A stretch of 64,000 nucleotides of DNA, from positions 186,501 to 250,500 of the forward strand of contig JBAZID010000003.1 in the NCBI GenBank assembly GCA_041651995.1, read 5' to 3'. Below, piece by piece: positions 35,755-44,353 of the stretch. The translations under genes and the position numbers were made by a program. Position 1 is the first letter of the stretch; every line of letters begins with the position of its first letter. The notes beneath the pieces were generated by a model, which was not told the origin of the DNA, ran no database searches, and worked only from the letters and a program-made list of their open reading frames with translations. This DNA is from Sulfuricella sp. Lineage in GTDB: Bacteria > Pseudomonadota > Gammaproteobacteria > Burkholderiales > Sulfuricellaceae.

Positions 35755-35855
35755 GCCACAGAGTTCACAGAGTTCACAGAGTTCACAGAGAGCACAGAGA
35801 GCACAGAGAGCACAGAGATTGGAACCAAACTGCTTTCCTCTGTGTTCTCTGTGGC
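35755..35855. repeat. palindrome with internal 9-bp tandem repeats
   Basis: Seven consecutive nine-base units ending in CACAGAG (one GCCACAGAG, three TTCACAGAG, three AGCACAGAG) fill 35755-35817. The right end (35838-35855) carries the reverse complement of the first two units (CTCTGTGTTCTCTGTGGC), so the element is also an inverted repeat. It fills most of the gap between ydbL and the exonuclease gene. Repeats starting GCCACAGAG are common in environmental bacterial genomes. Confidence 0.88.
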
Positions 35856-35877
35856 TTAGTGCCTTGCCCTAATTCAA

Positions 35878-36654
35878 ATGACCCCTACCCTCGTTTTCGA
35901 CATCGAAACAGTTCCTGACATTGCAGGGCTACGCGCGCTTCACAACCTGAGTGCGGACACCCCGGACGCTCAGGTGGCGGAAATCGCTTTCCAGCAAAGG
36001 CGACAAGCCACCGGCGGCGACTTCCTGCAGCACCACCTGCATCGCGTGGTTGCCATCTCCTGTACCCTGCGCGAGCGCGACAGCTTTCGCGTGTGGAGCT
36101 TGGGTAGCGCGGAGGACAGTGAAGCCGAAATCATCCGGCGCTTCTTCGAAGGCATCGAAAAATACACCCCGCAACTGGTGTCGTGGAACGGCGGCGGCTT
36201 CGACCTGCCGGTGCTGCACTACCGCGCCCTGATGCACGGCATCCAGGCGCCGCGCTACTGGGACATGGGCGAGGACGACCGCGAGTTCAAGTGGAACAAC
36301 TACATCAGCCGCTACCACACCCGCCATCTCGACCTGATGGATCTGATCGCGCTCTACCAGCCGCGCGCCAACGCGCCGCTCGACCAGATCGCCCAGCTGT
36401 GCGGATTCCCGGGCAAACTGGGGATGGATGGCTCAAAAGTATGGGACGCTTTCCAGCGCGGCGAAATCATGGTCATCCGTAATTACTGCGAGACCGATGT
36501 GGTCAACACTTATCTGGTATTCCTGCGCTTCCAGCTGATGCGCGGCGTGCTCACACCCGCTCAATACCAGGAAGAATCCAGCCTGGTTCGCAGCCAGCTG
36601 GAAAAAATCGATGCCGCCCATTGGCGCGAATTCCTGGATGCCTGGGCCGCCTGA
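35878..36654 (+). CDS. 3'-5' exonuclease, PolB-like family
   Basis: A 258-residue protein of the DnaQ-like exonuclease superfamily, of the predicted PolB-like stand-alone type. Metal-binding motifs are visible: Exo I VFDIETV (Asp8, Glu10), Exo II LVSWNGGGFDLPVL (about 100-113), and Exo III near NYCETDVVNTYLV. No polymerase domain is attached. It would degrade DNA from the 3' end, probably in repair. The ATG follows the repeat directly. The 3-bp gap to the VanZ-like gene suggests an operon. Confidence 0.87.
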   Translation: MTPTLVFDIETVPDIAGLRALHNLSADTPDAQVAEIAFQQRRQATGGDFLQHHLHRVVAISCTLRERDSFRVWSLGSAEDSEAEIIRRFFEGIEKYTPQLVSWNGGGFDLPVLHYRALMHGIQAPRYWDMGEDDREFKWNNYISRYHTRHLDLMDLIALYQPRANAPLDQIAQLCGFPGKLGMDGSKVWDAFQRGEIMVIRNYCETDVVNTYLVFLRFQLMRGVLTPAQYQEESSLVRSQLEKIDAAHWREFLDAWAA

Positions 36655-36657
36655 TTT

Positions 36658-37047
36658 GTGATGGTTTACCGCACGACATGGCTGGCTATCGGCTGGGTGC
36701 TCATTTTCCTGATCGCCTACACCTCACTCATCCCCTCGCCGCCCGCGCCCATGCGATTTCCCCATGCCGACAAGCTGGAACACCTGATCGCCTACATCGC
36801 ACTGATGGGCTGGTTCTGCCAGATTTATTCCGTTCGCTCCCAGCGTCTCTATCTGGCCCTTGCCTGCGTTGCCTTCGGCGGGATCATCGAGCTGCTGCAA
36901 GGCTGGAGCGGCTACCGTTCCGCCGACTGGCTGGACTTGCTGGCCGACAGCCTGGGCGTTGCGCTTGGCTGGACACTTAACACCACCCCCTTACAATTTC
37001 TATTGACCCGTTTTGACGCGAGATTGGCATCAAATCATGACCGTTAG
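36658..37047 (+). CDS. VanZ-like membrane protein
   Basis: A 129-residue inner-membrane protein with about four hydrophobic segments. It carries the VanZ-family signatures PHADKLEHLIAYIALMGWFC and GGIIELLQGWSGYRSADWLDLLADSLG. The function of such stand-alone family members is unknown. The start is GTG at 36658 or the adjoining ATG at 36661. Its 3' end overlaps rlmD by 11 bases. Confidence 0.85.
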   Translation: MMVYRTTWLAIGWVLIFLIAYTSLIPSPPAPMRFPHADKLEHLIAYIALMGWFCQIYSVRSQRLYLALACVAFGGIIELLQGWSGYRSADWLDLLADSLGVALGWTLNTTPLQFLLTRFDARLASNHDR

Positions 37048-38332
37048 CATCGAATCCCTGGACCACGAAGGACGTGGCATTACGCACGTGGATGGCAAGG
37101 TGATTTTCATCGAAGGCGCGCTGCCGGGCGAGGAAGTCACCTATACCGTATTCAAGAAAAAACCCAGCTATGAAATGGCCACCCTGAAGGAAGTCATACG
37201 TTCAAGCTTCATGCGGGTGGCACCGAAATGCCCGCACTACGGCGTGTGCGGCGGCTGCAGCATGCAGCACCTGGAAGAATCCGGCCAGGTGGCGGTCAAA
37301 CAGCGGGTGCTGGAAGACGACCTGTGGCACATCGGCAAGGTCAAGGCCCAGTCCATCCTGCAAGCCATCCATGGCGAAGCCTGGGGCTACCGCCAGCGCG
37401 CCAGGATTTCGGTGAAAGACATGTCGCGCAAGAAAGGCAAGGTTCTGGTGGGTTTCCATGAAAAACGCAGCAGCTTCGTGGTCGACATGCACTGCTGCGA
37501 AGTTCTGCCCCCGCACATCTCCGCCCTGATCGAGCCGCTGGGGCAACTGGTAGGGAAACTCTCCATCCGCGACCAGTTGCCACAGATCGAAATCGCCCTT
37601 GGACAGGACGTGAACGTGCTGGTATTGCGGATTCTTGAGCCGCTTTCACCCACTGATGAAGATTTGCTCAAGGCCTTTGCGGATCAGCATGCCGTCCAGT
37701 TCTGGACCCAGACCAAGGGACCGGACACAGTACACCCCTTCTACCCGCTGGATGCACCAGCCCTGAATTACACCCTGCCCGAATTCGGCATCACCATGCC
37801 ATTCAAGCCCACCGAATTCACCCAGGTCAACCCGGTCATCAACCGCCTGCTGGTACGCCGCGCCCTTGCCCTGCTCGACCCCCGGCCGGGTGAGCGGATC
37901 GCCGACCTGTTCTGCGGCCTGGGCAATTTCACCCTGCCCATCGCCCGGCGCGGAGCAATGGTTGTCGGCGTGGAGGGCAGCGCCGCCCTGGTGGCCCGCG
38001 CCGTGTCGAACGCCGAATATAACGGCCTGGCGCAGATGACAGAATTCAGACAGGCGGACCTGTTTCAGGCCACCCCGGAAAGCCTGGCCGCACTCGGCCA
38101 TTTCGACAAGATGCTGATCGACCCGCCACGCGACGGCGCAGCGGATGTAATCAAGGCGCTGGAGGGCAAAGGCCCGCAACGCATCGTGTATATCTCCTGC
38201 AATCCATCCACCCTGGCACGCGATGCCGCCCTGCTGGTGCATGATCAGGGCTATACGCTAAAAGCTGCGGGCGTGGCCAACATGTTTCCGCATACTGCGC
38301 ATGTCGAATCCATCACGCTGTTCGAAAAATAA
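37037..38332 (+). CDS. rlmD: 23S rRNA (uracil(1939)-C(5))-methyltransferase RlmD
   Basis: SAM- and [4Fe-4S]-dependent enzyme that makes m5U1939 in 23S rRNA. From the ATG at 37037 it has 431 residues. An N-terminal TRAM domain (SIESLDHEGRGITHVDGKVIF) is followed by cluster cysteines Cys65, Cys71, Cys74 (CPHYGVCGGC) and Cys153 or 154. The SAM site is LFCGLGNFTLPIA and the catalytic Cys388 lies in YISCNPSTLARD. An in-frame ATG eight codons upstream is also possible. A strong terminator lies 30 bp after the stop. Confidence 0.95.
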   Translation: MTVSIESLDHEGRGITHVDGKVIFIEGALPGEEVTYTVFKKKPSYEMATLKEVIRSSFMRVAPKCPHYGVCGGCSMQHLEESGQVAVKQRVLEDDLWHIGKVKAQSILQAIHGEAWGYRQRARISVKDMSRKKGKVLVGFHEKRSSFVVDMHCCEVLPPHISALIEPLGQLVGKLSIRDQLPQIEIALGQDVNVLVLRILEPLSPTDEDLLKAFADQHAVQFWTQTKGPDTVHPFYPLDAPALNYTLPEFGITMPFKPTEFTQVNPVINRLLVRRALALLDPRPGERIADLFCGLGNFTLPIARRGAMVVGVEGSAALVARAVSNAEYNGLAQMTEFRQADLFQATPESLAALGHFDKMLIDPPRDGAADVIKALEGKGPQRIVYISCNPSTLARDAALLVHDQGYTLKAAGVANMFPHTAHVESITLFEK

Positions 38333-38361
38333 CGAGCGGGCGAGATTCAAGCTGCACCAAT

Positions 38362-38389
38362 AAAAAAGGTGGCCGAAGCCACCTTTTTT
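38362..38389. terminator. bidirectional intrinsic terminator between rlmD and rne
   Basis: AAAAAAGGTGGC (38362-38373) and GCCACCTTTTTT (38378-38389) form a perfect 12-bp stem with a 4-base loop and A/T tracts on both sides. It serves the convergent rlmD and rne genes. Confidence 0.93.
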
Positions 38390-38405
38390 ATTTGCCTGAA
38401 ACCGG

Positions 38406-41141
38406 CTACACCGTTTCTGATTTGCGCGTTTCCACCTGCATGAGCGGCTGCGGAGACTCCTCCGTGACTTGCTTGGCACGAGCAGGACGCCGCTTTGCTG
38501 GCCCGGAAACGGCTTCCTCAGTGCTCGCGGCCTCCAGCCGCTGAAGACGCTCGGCACGGGTTTCAACCTGAACCAGACCGCCCTCAGTGCTCTCCGGTAC
38601 CGCTGCTGCAGGGCGGCGGCGGCGACGCGGCGAACGGGGTTTTGCCGCTTGTTCGGCGTCCGCTTCGACTGCGGCAGTTGCCGCCGCGGTTTCGACCTGC
38701 TGCAGTGTCGAAACCGGTTCAGCCGAATGTTCCACCGGGGCCGCAACTACCGGGCTCGGGGCTTCGGATGCAATAACCGCAGGCGCCTGAATCTCCACTT
38801 CGGCCTCGGCTTCAGGAACGGCTATTTCCGGCTCTGCGGTTTTGGGCTCATCCACGACAAGCGTTGCTTCGGGCTGCACTGGCTCAATTTCCGCGGACAC
38901 AGCCACCGGCACAACGGTTTCAACCGTGGAAGGAGCCACTGCCTGTTCTGCCACAAGCGGCGCAATGGCTTGTTCCACCATTACAGCAGAGGCAATCACC
39001 GCACTATTTTCTTCTACGGATTCAGCCGGAGCATCACTGACCGGGCGCCCCTCCTCACGCCGTTCGCGCTCGCGCCGTCCGCCGCGGCGGTTACGCTTGC
39101 CGCGCCCCTCTGTTCCGGCTTCGCCAACGGCCACGGCCTGCTGAGGTCCCTTTTCCACGACTACGGATGCCTGCGGCACAACACGTTCAGCTTTGGCTGC
39201 CAGTTCTTTTTTCAGGCCGCCGCGCCCTTCGCCGCGCTCACCACGATCGCGATTCTCACTGCGTTCACCCCGTTCACCGCGATTTTCACCCTGGCTTCCG
39301 CCCCGGCGCTGCTGGCCACGGCCGCCGCCCTGCTCCTGACCACGGCCGCCCTGCTCCTGGCCCTGACGCGGCTCGCGCGGGCCACGCTCCGGACGGCGCG
39401 CACGCTGGGCTGGCGCCTTGGGTTTCTCGACGGGCACTTCTTCCTTGGCTGTACCCAGTTTTTGCAGCCACCCCTTGATCTTGCCAAAAATAGATGGCGT
39501 CTCGAGTACCGGCTCCGGACGTGTCGGGGCCGGCTGAGCCGGTGTGATACCGCGAACCGCGGCCTGCGGACGCGGCGGCTTGGCTTCCTGTGACTGAATA
39601 TCAGTCTCTGCGGCCTCAGCTGGCAACTCGACCATCTTGTAGCTGGGTGGCGCATCTTCGACGACATCTTCATTACGCAAGCGCACGATCGAATAATGCG
39701 GCGTCTCAAGATGAATATTGGGAATCAGCACCACGCTGACCTTGTGGCGCGATTCGATGCCGTAGATGTCGGCACGCTTCTCGTTGAGCAGGAAAGTTGC
39801 AACATCCACCGGAACCTGAGCGTGGATGGCGGAGCTGTTCTCCTTCATCGCCTCTTCCTGCAGGATGCGCAGAATGTGCAGGGCGGACGATTCGGCCCCA
39901 CGGATATGGCCGGTGCCGTGGCAGCGCGGACATGGGATATGGCTTGTTTCACCCAGCGAAGGCTGCAGACGCTGGCGTGACAGTTCGAGCAGGCCGAAAC
40001 GGGAAATCTTGCCCATCTGCACCCGTGCACGGTCGTGATGCAATGCATCGCGCAGGCGGTTTTCGACTTCGCGCTGGTTTTTCTGGCTTTCCATGTCGAT
40101 GAAATCGATCACGACCAGACCGCCAAGGTCACGCAGACGCAGCTGGCGACCGATTTCGTCCGACGCTTCAAGATTGGTATTGAATGCGGTCTGCTCGATG
40201 TCCGAACCGCGGGTGGCACGAGCGGAGTTGACATCCACCGAGACCAGCGCCTCGGTGTGATCGATCACGATGGCACCGCCGGAGGGCAGGGAAACTTCTC
40301 GCGAGAATGCGGTTTCGATCTGGTGTTCGATCTGGAAACGGGAGAATAGCGGCACATCGTCGGAGTAAAGTTTGACCTTGCCCACGTTGTTGGGCATGAC
40401 GTGACTCATGAACTGCACCGCCTGCTCGTGCACATCGGCAGTGTCGATCAGTATCTCGCCAATATCCGGCTGGAAATAGTCGCGAATGGCACGAATCACC
40501 AGGCTCCCTTCCTGATAAATCAGGAAAGCGCCGTTCTGTATGGTGGAAGCCCCTTCAATGGCGCGCCACAACTGGAGCAGATAATTCATGTCCCATTGCA
40601 GTTCTTCGAGGGTGCGGCCAATGCCAGCAGTGCGAGCGATGATGCTCATGCCGGCAGGCACTTCCAGTTGAGACATGGTTTCGCGCAATTCTTCGCGGTC
40701 TTCACCCTCGATACGGCGCGATACGCCACCGCCACGGGGGTTGTTGGGCATCAGGACCAGATAGCGGCCAGCCAGGCTGATGAAGGTGGTCAGCGCGGCG
40801 CCCTTGTTGCCACGCTCATCTTTCTCGACCTGAACGATGAGTTCCTGGCCCTCTTTCAGCGCATCCTGAATACGTGCCTTGGAGGGTTCCACGCCTTCCG
40901 GGAGCTTGAAGAAACTGCGCGCGACTTCCTTGAATGGCAGAAAACCGTGACGGTCCGTGCCATAGTCAATAAAAGCCGCTTCCAGGGAAGGTTCGATGCG
41001 GGTGATGACACCCTTGTAGATATTGCTTTTGCGTTGTTCTTTTCCGGCTGATTCGATATCGAGATCAATCAGTTTCTGACCATCGACAATCGCTACGCGC
41101 AACTCCTCAGCCTGAGTTGCGTTGAACAGCATGCGTTTCAT
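38406..41141 (-). CDS. rne: ribonuclease E
   Basis: Essential endoribonuclease for mRNA decay and rRNA/tRNA processing and scaffold of the degradosome. From the ATG at 41141 it has 911 residues. The catalytic half starts MKRMLFNATQAEELRVAIVDG, with an S1 domain (about 35-120), the DNase I-like active site (VSVDVNSARATRG, VVIDFIDMESQ) and the Zn-link Cys404 and Cys407 (CPRCHGTG), at the E. coli positions. The C-terminal half (from about 520) is disordered: rich in Arg/Gly (RGQEQGGGRGQQRRGG) and then Ala/Glu/Val/Pro, probably for RNA and partner binding. It is divergent from rluC with a long leader, as in E. coli. Confidence 0.96.
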   Translation of the reverse strand: MKRMLFNATQAEELRVAIVDGQKLIDLDIESAGKEQRKSNIYKGVITRIEPSLEAAFIDYGTDRHGFLPFKEVARSFFKLPEGVEPSKARIQDALKEGQELIVQVEKDERGNKGAALTTFISLAGRYLVLMPNNPRGGGVSRRIEGEDREELRETMSQLEVPAGMSIIARTAGIGRTLEELQWDMNYLLQLWRAIEGASTIQNGAFLIYQEGSLVIRAIRDYFQPDIGEILIDTADVHEQAVQFMSHVMPNNVGKVKLYSDDVPLFSRFQIEHQIETAFSREVSLPSGGAIVIDHTEALVSVDVNSARATRGSDIEQTAFNTNLEASDEIGRQLRLRDLGGLVVIDFIDMESQKNQREVENRLRDALHHDRARVQMGKISRFGLLELSRQRLQPSLGETSHIPCPRCHGTGHIRGAESSALHILRILQEEAMKENSSAIHAQVPVDVATFLLNEKRADIYGIESRHKVSVVLIPNIHLETPHYSIVRLRNEDVVEDAPPSYKMVELPAEAAETDIQSQEAKPPRPQAAVRGITPAQPAPTRPEPVLETPSIFGKIKGWLQKLGTAKEEVPVEKPKAPAQRARRPERGPREPRQGQEQGGRGQEQGGGRGQQRRGGSQGENRGERGERSENRDRGERGEGRGGLKKELAAKAERVVPQASVVVEKGPQQAVAVGEAGTEGRGKRNRRGGRRERERREEGRPVSDAPAESVEENSAVIASAVMVEQAIAPLVAEQAVAPSTVETVVPVAVSAEIEPVQPEATLVVDEPKTAEPEIAVPEAEAEVEIQAPAVIASEAPSPVVAAPVEHSAEPVSTLQQVETAAATAAVEADAEQAAKPRSPRRRRRPAAAVPESTEGGLVQVETRAERLQRLEAASTEEAVSGPAKRRPARAKQVTEESPQPLMQVETRKSETV

Positions 41142-41657
41142 TACATATTTCCCCCGCGCTCTCCACGGGGCAAAACAACCCTCCTCACGCACCTTAATTT
41201 AAGAAGCACGCAAGGATGCGGTTTATCTTTATCGAATCATGTTGTTATGATTTTCAATCAATTTCCCGGACCGGGTTGTTTACTAAATTTTGTCGTCCTG
41301 CACCAGAACTATTGACGCTGGCACGATGCGTTTAACGCCATCAAATGCCGGGCCACAAACCAAAATACATTCAGGCAACCGGACCATGTCCGGCTCCATC
41401 CCCACCGCGCCCAAGCCTGTAAACCAGGCAGTGTCGGGCGTCCTATGCGGGGCGTATCGTTCGGGCAAAACTTGAAAATATCGCCTGTATCAGAGCGCGC
41501 AAATACCACTATCGCTACTTATAAATGGTGAGCGTTGTAACCAGTTCCAGCCACGTTTCCTTATGAGCGAAGCGCTGACTGTATTTGTTGCAGAAACCGT
41601 GTTGCGGATAATATGGAATATTTCCCTTACCAGCACAACCCGGCTAGTATAAGCAAA
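41142..41657. other. rne-rluC divergent intergenic region with long rne leader
   Basis: About 500 bp without a convincing gene. Overlapping short open frames on both strands near 41283-41475 have no family resemblance. E. coli rne has a 361-nt structured leader used for autoregulation, and the same divergent rne-rluC layout exists there, so a similar leader is likely here. Small inverted repeats such as CCGGACATGGTCCGG (minus strand, near 41380-41394) are visible. I could not identify the hp2/hp3 elements. Confidence 0.5.
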
Positions 41658-42638
41658 ATGAATGAATTGGGCAAAAATTCCGTCGCCATGGTCACCATAG
41701 GCGAAGACGGCGAAGGTCAGCGCATCGATAACTACCTGCTGAAGCGGCTCAAGGGTGTTCCCAAAAGCCATGTTTACCGGATCTTGCGCAAGGGGGAGGT
41801 GCGCGCCAACAAGAAACGCGTCGATGCTACTTATCGGCTGGCTCTGGGCGATATGCTGCGCATTCCGCCGGTGCAGATGGCACGGCGCGAACCCGTCAAC
41901 CCTCAGCCCGTCAGCGCCAGGCTGGCATCCTGCACCATCTTCGAGGATAGCGCCCTGCTGGTGATCAACAAACCCTCCGGCATGGCCGTGCATGGCGGCA
42001 GCGGCATCAGCCGTGGCGTCATTGAACAGCTCCGCCTGGAGCGCCCCGAACTCAAGTTTCTCGAACTGGCTCACCGTCTTGACCGGGAAACATCCGGCGT
42101 GCTGCTGCTGGCAAAAAAGCGTAGCGCCCTGGTCAAACTGCACGAAGCCATGCGCGAAGGAGGGCGCGCGAGCGAGGGCGGAATGGACAAGTTTTATTAC
42201 GCACTGGTCAAGGGTGCCTGGCCAGACGAACGCCGCCACGTAAAACTCCCGCTGTTCAAATATCTGACTGCGGAAGGCGAGCGCCGCGTCTGTGTGCGCG
42301 AAGACGGCCAGGCCTCGCATACCATCTTCAGCCTGAAAAAACGCTGGCAGGATTTCAGTCTGCTCGAGGCCGAGCTCAAGACCGGGCGCACGCACCAGAT
42401 CCGCGTTCATCTCGCCCACCTCGGCTTTCCCATCGCTGGCGACGACAAGTACGGCGACTTCCCTCTGAACAAGGAATTGCAGCGCAAAGGCTTGAAACGC
42501 ATGTTCCTGCACGCACATAAGGCGGTAATCCGGCACCCGATCAGCGGCGAGCAACTTACCCTCGAAGCACTGCTACCGCAGGAACTGGAAAAATTCTTGA
42601 GCTCTCTGGACAAGCAAGACGATGCCGAAACAATTTGA
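41658..42638 (+). CDS. rluC: 23S rRNA pseudouridine(955/2504/2580) synthase RluC
   Basis: Makes three pseudouridines in 23S rRNA. From the ATG at 41658 it has 326 residues. The N-terminal S4 RNA-binding domain (about 20-75) contains QRIDNYLLKRLKGVPKSHVYRILRKGEVR in part, and the catalytic domain carries Asp142 in LAHRLDRETSGV. KTGRTHQIRVHLAHLGFPIAGD lies near the C-terminus. The frame is open to an ATG at 41613, and an ATG at 41688 is also possible; none has a strong ribosome-binding site. It overlaps the HAD gene by 17 bases. Confidence 0.93.
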   Translation: MNELGKNSVAMVTIGEDGEGQRIDNYLLKRLKGVPKSHVYRILRKGEVRANKKRVDATYRLALGDMLRIPPVQMARREPVNPQPVSARLASCTIFEDSALLVINKPSGMAVHGGSGISRGVIEQLRLERPELKFLELAHRLDRETSGVLLLAKKRSALVKLHEAMREGGRASEGGMDKFYYALVKGAWPDERRHVKLPLFKYLTAEGERRVCVREDGQASHTIFSLKKRWQDFSLLEAELKTGRTHQIRVHLAHLGFPIAGDDKYGDFPLNKELQRKGLKRMFLHAHKAVIRHPISGEQLTLEALLPQELEKFLSSLDKQDDAETI

Positions 42639-43278
42639 TCTTCTGGTTTTTGACTGGGATGGCACCCTGATGGACTCGGCCGCCACCATCGTGGCCTCGA
42701 TCCAGGCTGCCAGCCGGGATATCGGCGCAGACGAACCCAGCGAAGCTGCGGCGCGCCATATTATCGGTCTGGGCTTGAATGAAGCAATTGCCGCCCTGTT
42801 CCCCGACATGAAAGCGACGGATTATGGCCGTCTGGCCGAACGCTACCGCGTTCATTTCATGGCCCAGGATGCTGAAATACCGCTCTTTGCAGGCGCTGAC
42901 GAAGCCATTCAGGAACTCCATGCAGAGGGCTTCCTGCTCGCCGTCGCCACCGGCAAAGGCCGCCGCGGACTTGACCGGGTGCTCGACCATACCGGCCTGA
43001 GACCATATTTCCATGCCACCCGCTGCGCTGACGAAAGCTTTTCCAAACCGCATCCCCAGATGTTGCAGGAACTGATGGAACGATTGGGCACCTCTCCTGA
43101 CAAAACCCTCATGATCGGCGATACCAGTCACGACCTGCAGATGGCTGTCAACGCCGGGGTTCCCTGCCTGGGCGCAGCTTATGGCGCCCATCCAAGAGAA
43201 GGCCTGGTGGGATTTGCCCCCCTTGCCTGCGCCGACACTTTCGGCGAATTGCGTCAATGGCTGCGCGAAAACGCATGA
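42622..43278 (+). CDS. HAD family hydrolase (phosphoglycolate phosphatase-like)
   Basis: A 218-residue cytoplasmic phosphatase of the HAD superfamily. Motif I is FDWDGTLMDS with Asp11 and Asp13, motif II VATGKGRRG, motif III the Lys of SKPHPQML, and motif IV IGDTSHDLQMA. A helical cap lies between residues 17 and 80. It resembles Gph-type enzymes, but the substrate is not certain. It overlaps the rluC end by 17 bases, so the two are co-translated; this rluC-HAD-sppA order is common in betaproteobacteria. Confidence 0.9.
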   Translation: MPKQFDLLVFDWDGTLMDSAATIVASIQAASRDIGADEPSEAAARHIIGLGLNEAIAALFPDMKATDYGRLAERYRVHFMAQDAEIPLFAGADEAIQELHAEGFLLAVATGKGRRGLDRVLDHTGLRPYFHATRCADESFSKPHPQMLQELMERLGTSPDKTLMIGDTSHDLQMAVNAGVPCLGAAYGAHPREGLVGFAPLACADTFGELRQWLRENA

Positions 43279-43360
43279 TTGACATATTAAGGCTGCACCA
43301 TGAGCCAATTCGGGTAAAATAGCCCCCCTTTCAAATCCTTGCCAAAAGAAGCCGACGACC

Positions 43361-44305
43361 ATGTCCGATCCCGACAACTGGGAACGTAAAACCCTTGAAA
43401 AACTAGCCTTCTCCGCGCTGCAGGAACAACGCCGCTCGCGCCACTGGGGGATTTTTTTCAAGCTGCTGACTTTCATCTACCTGCTTGTACTGCTGGCGCT
43501 GGCCATGGGCTGGATGGATCATGGTGAAATATCCCGCTCCGGCAAACATACCGCTGTCGTGGACCTGCACGGCGTCATCGGCATCGGCGCGGACACCAAT
43601 GCCGAAAGGGTGATCAATGGTTTGCAGTCCGCGTTCAAGGACAAAAATACCCAGGGCGTTATTCTGCGCATCAACAGTCCAGGTGGCAGCCCGGTGCAGG
43701 CCGGCTACATCAATGACGAAATTCGCCGCCTGCGCGCCAAATACCCCAACACACCGCTGTATGCAGTGGTGGAGGATATTTGCGCATCGGGTGGATATTA
43801 CGTAGCCGCAGCCACGGACAAGATTTTTGTCGACAAGGCCAGCATTGTTGGCTCGATCGGCGTCATCATGGACAGCTTCGGCTTCACCGGCACCATGGAC
43901 AAACTGGGCGTCGAGCGCCGCCTGCTGGCAGCGGGAGAAAACAAGGGCTTCCTCGACCCATTCTCCCCAGCCAACCCCAAACAGGAAGAGTACGCCAAGG
44001 AGATGCTGGGCGAGATTCACAACCAGTTCATTCAGGTCGTGCGCCAGGGCCGGGGCAAGCGCCTCAAGGAAACGCCGGAGATGTTCAGCGGCCTGGTCTG
44101 GAGTGGTGAAAAAAGCATCCAGCTCGGCCTGGCAGATGAATTGGGCAGCGCCGAATATGTTGCGCGTGAAATCATCAAGGCCGAGGAGATGATGGATTAC
44201 ACACCGCAGGAAGGTTTTGCCGAGCGCATAGCTCAAAAGTTTGGCGCGGCCACGGCCAGAAGCTGGCTTGCCCCACTCTCATCCAGTTCAGTCAGTTTGC
44301 GTTAA
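43361..44305 (+). CDS. sppA: signal peptide peptidase SppA-type (peptidase family S49)
   Basis: A 314-residue inner-membrane serine protease of the short SppA type that degrades released signal peptides. An N-terminal anchor (about 31-50) is followed by the S49 domain with INSPGGSPVQAG (105-116), the nucleophile Ser143 in CASGGYYVAAA and the likely general base Lys195 in AGENKGFLDPF. The gene follows the HAD phosphatase after 82 bp with its own upstream sequence. Confidence 0.9.
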   Translation: MSDPDNWERKTLEKLAFSALQEQRRSRHWGIFFKLLTFIYLLVLLALAMGWMDHGEISRSGKHTAVVDLHGVIGIGADTNAERVINGLQSAFKDKNTQGVILRINSPGGSPVQAGYINDEIRRLRAKYPNTPLYAVVEDICASGGYYVAAATDKIFVDKASIVGSIGVIMDSFGFTGTMDKLGVERRLLAAGENKGFLDPFSPANPKQEEYAKEMLGEIHNQFIQVVRQGRGKRLKETPEMFSGLVWSGEKSIQLGLADELGSAEYVAREIIKAEEMMDYTPQEGFAERIAQKFGAATARSWLAPLSSSSVSLR

Positions 44306-44353
44306 TCCACCACTGGAGGAGCGCCTGCTCCTCCATGGCGCGAAGGAGAAGTC

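Noticed and set aside
35755..35855. CRISPR array at the tandem repeats
   Set aside because: The units are nine bases long and directly abut with no spacers.
35641..35859. Open frame with Thr-Glu-Phe/Thr-Glu-Ser repeats after ydbL
   Set aside because: It is produced by reading the 9-bp tandem repeat and overlaps ydbL in another frame; there is no start signal.
41283..41475. Two overlapping 61-codon frames in the rne leader
   Set aside because: They mirror each other on opposite strands, lack ribosome-binding sites and show no protein-like features.
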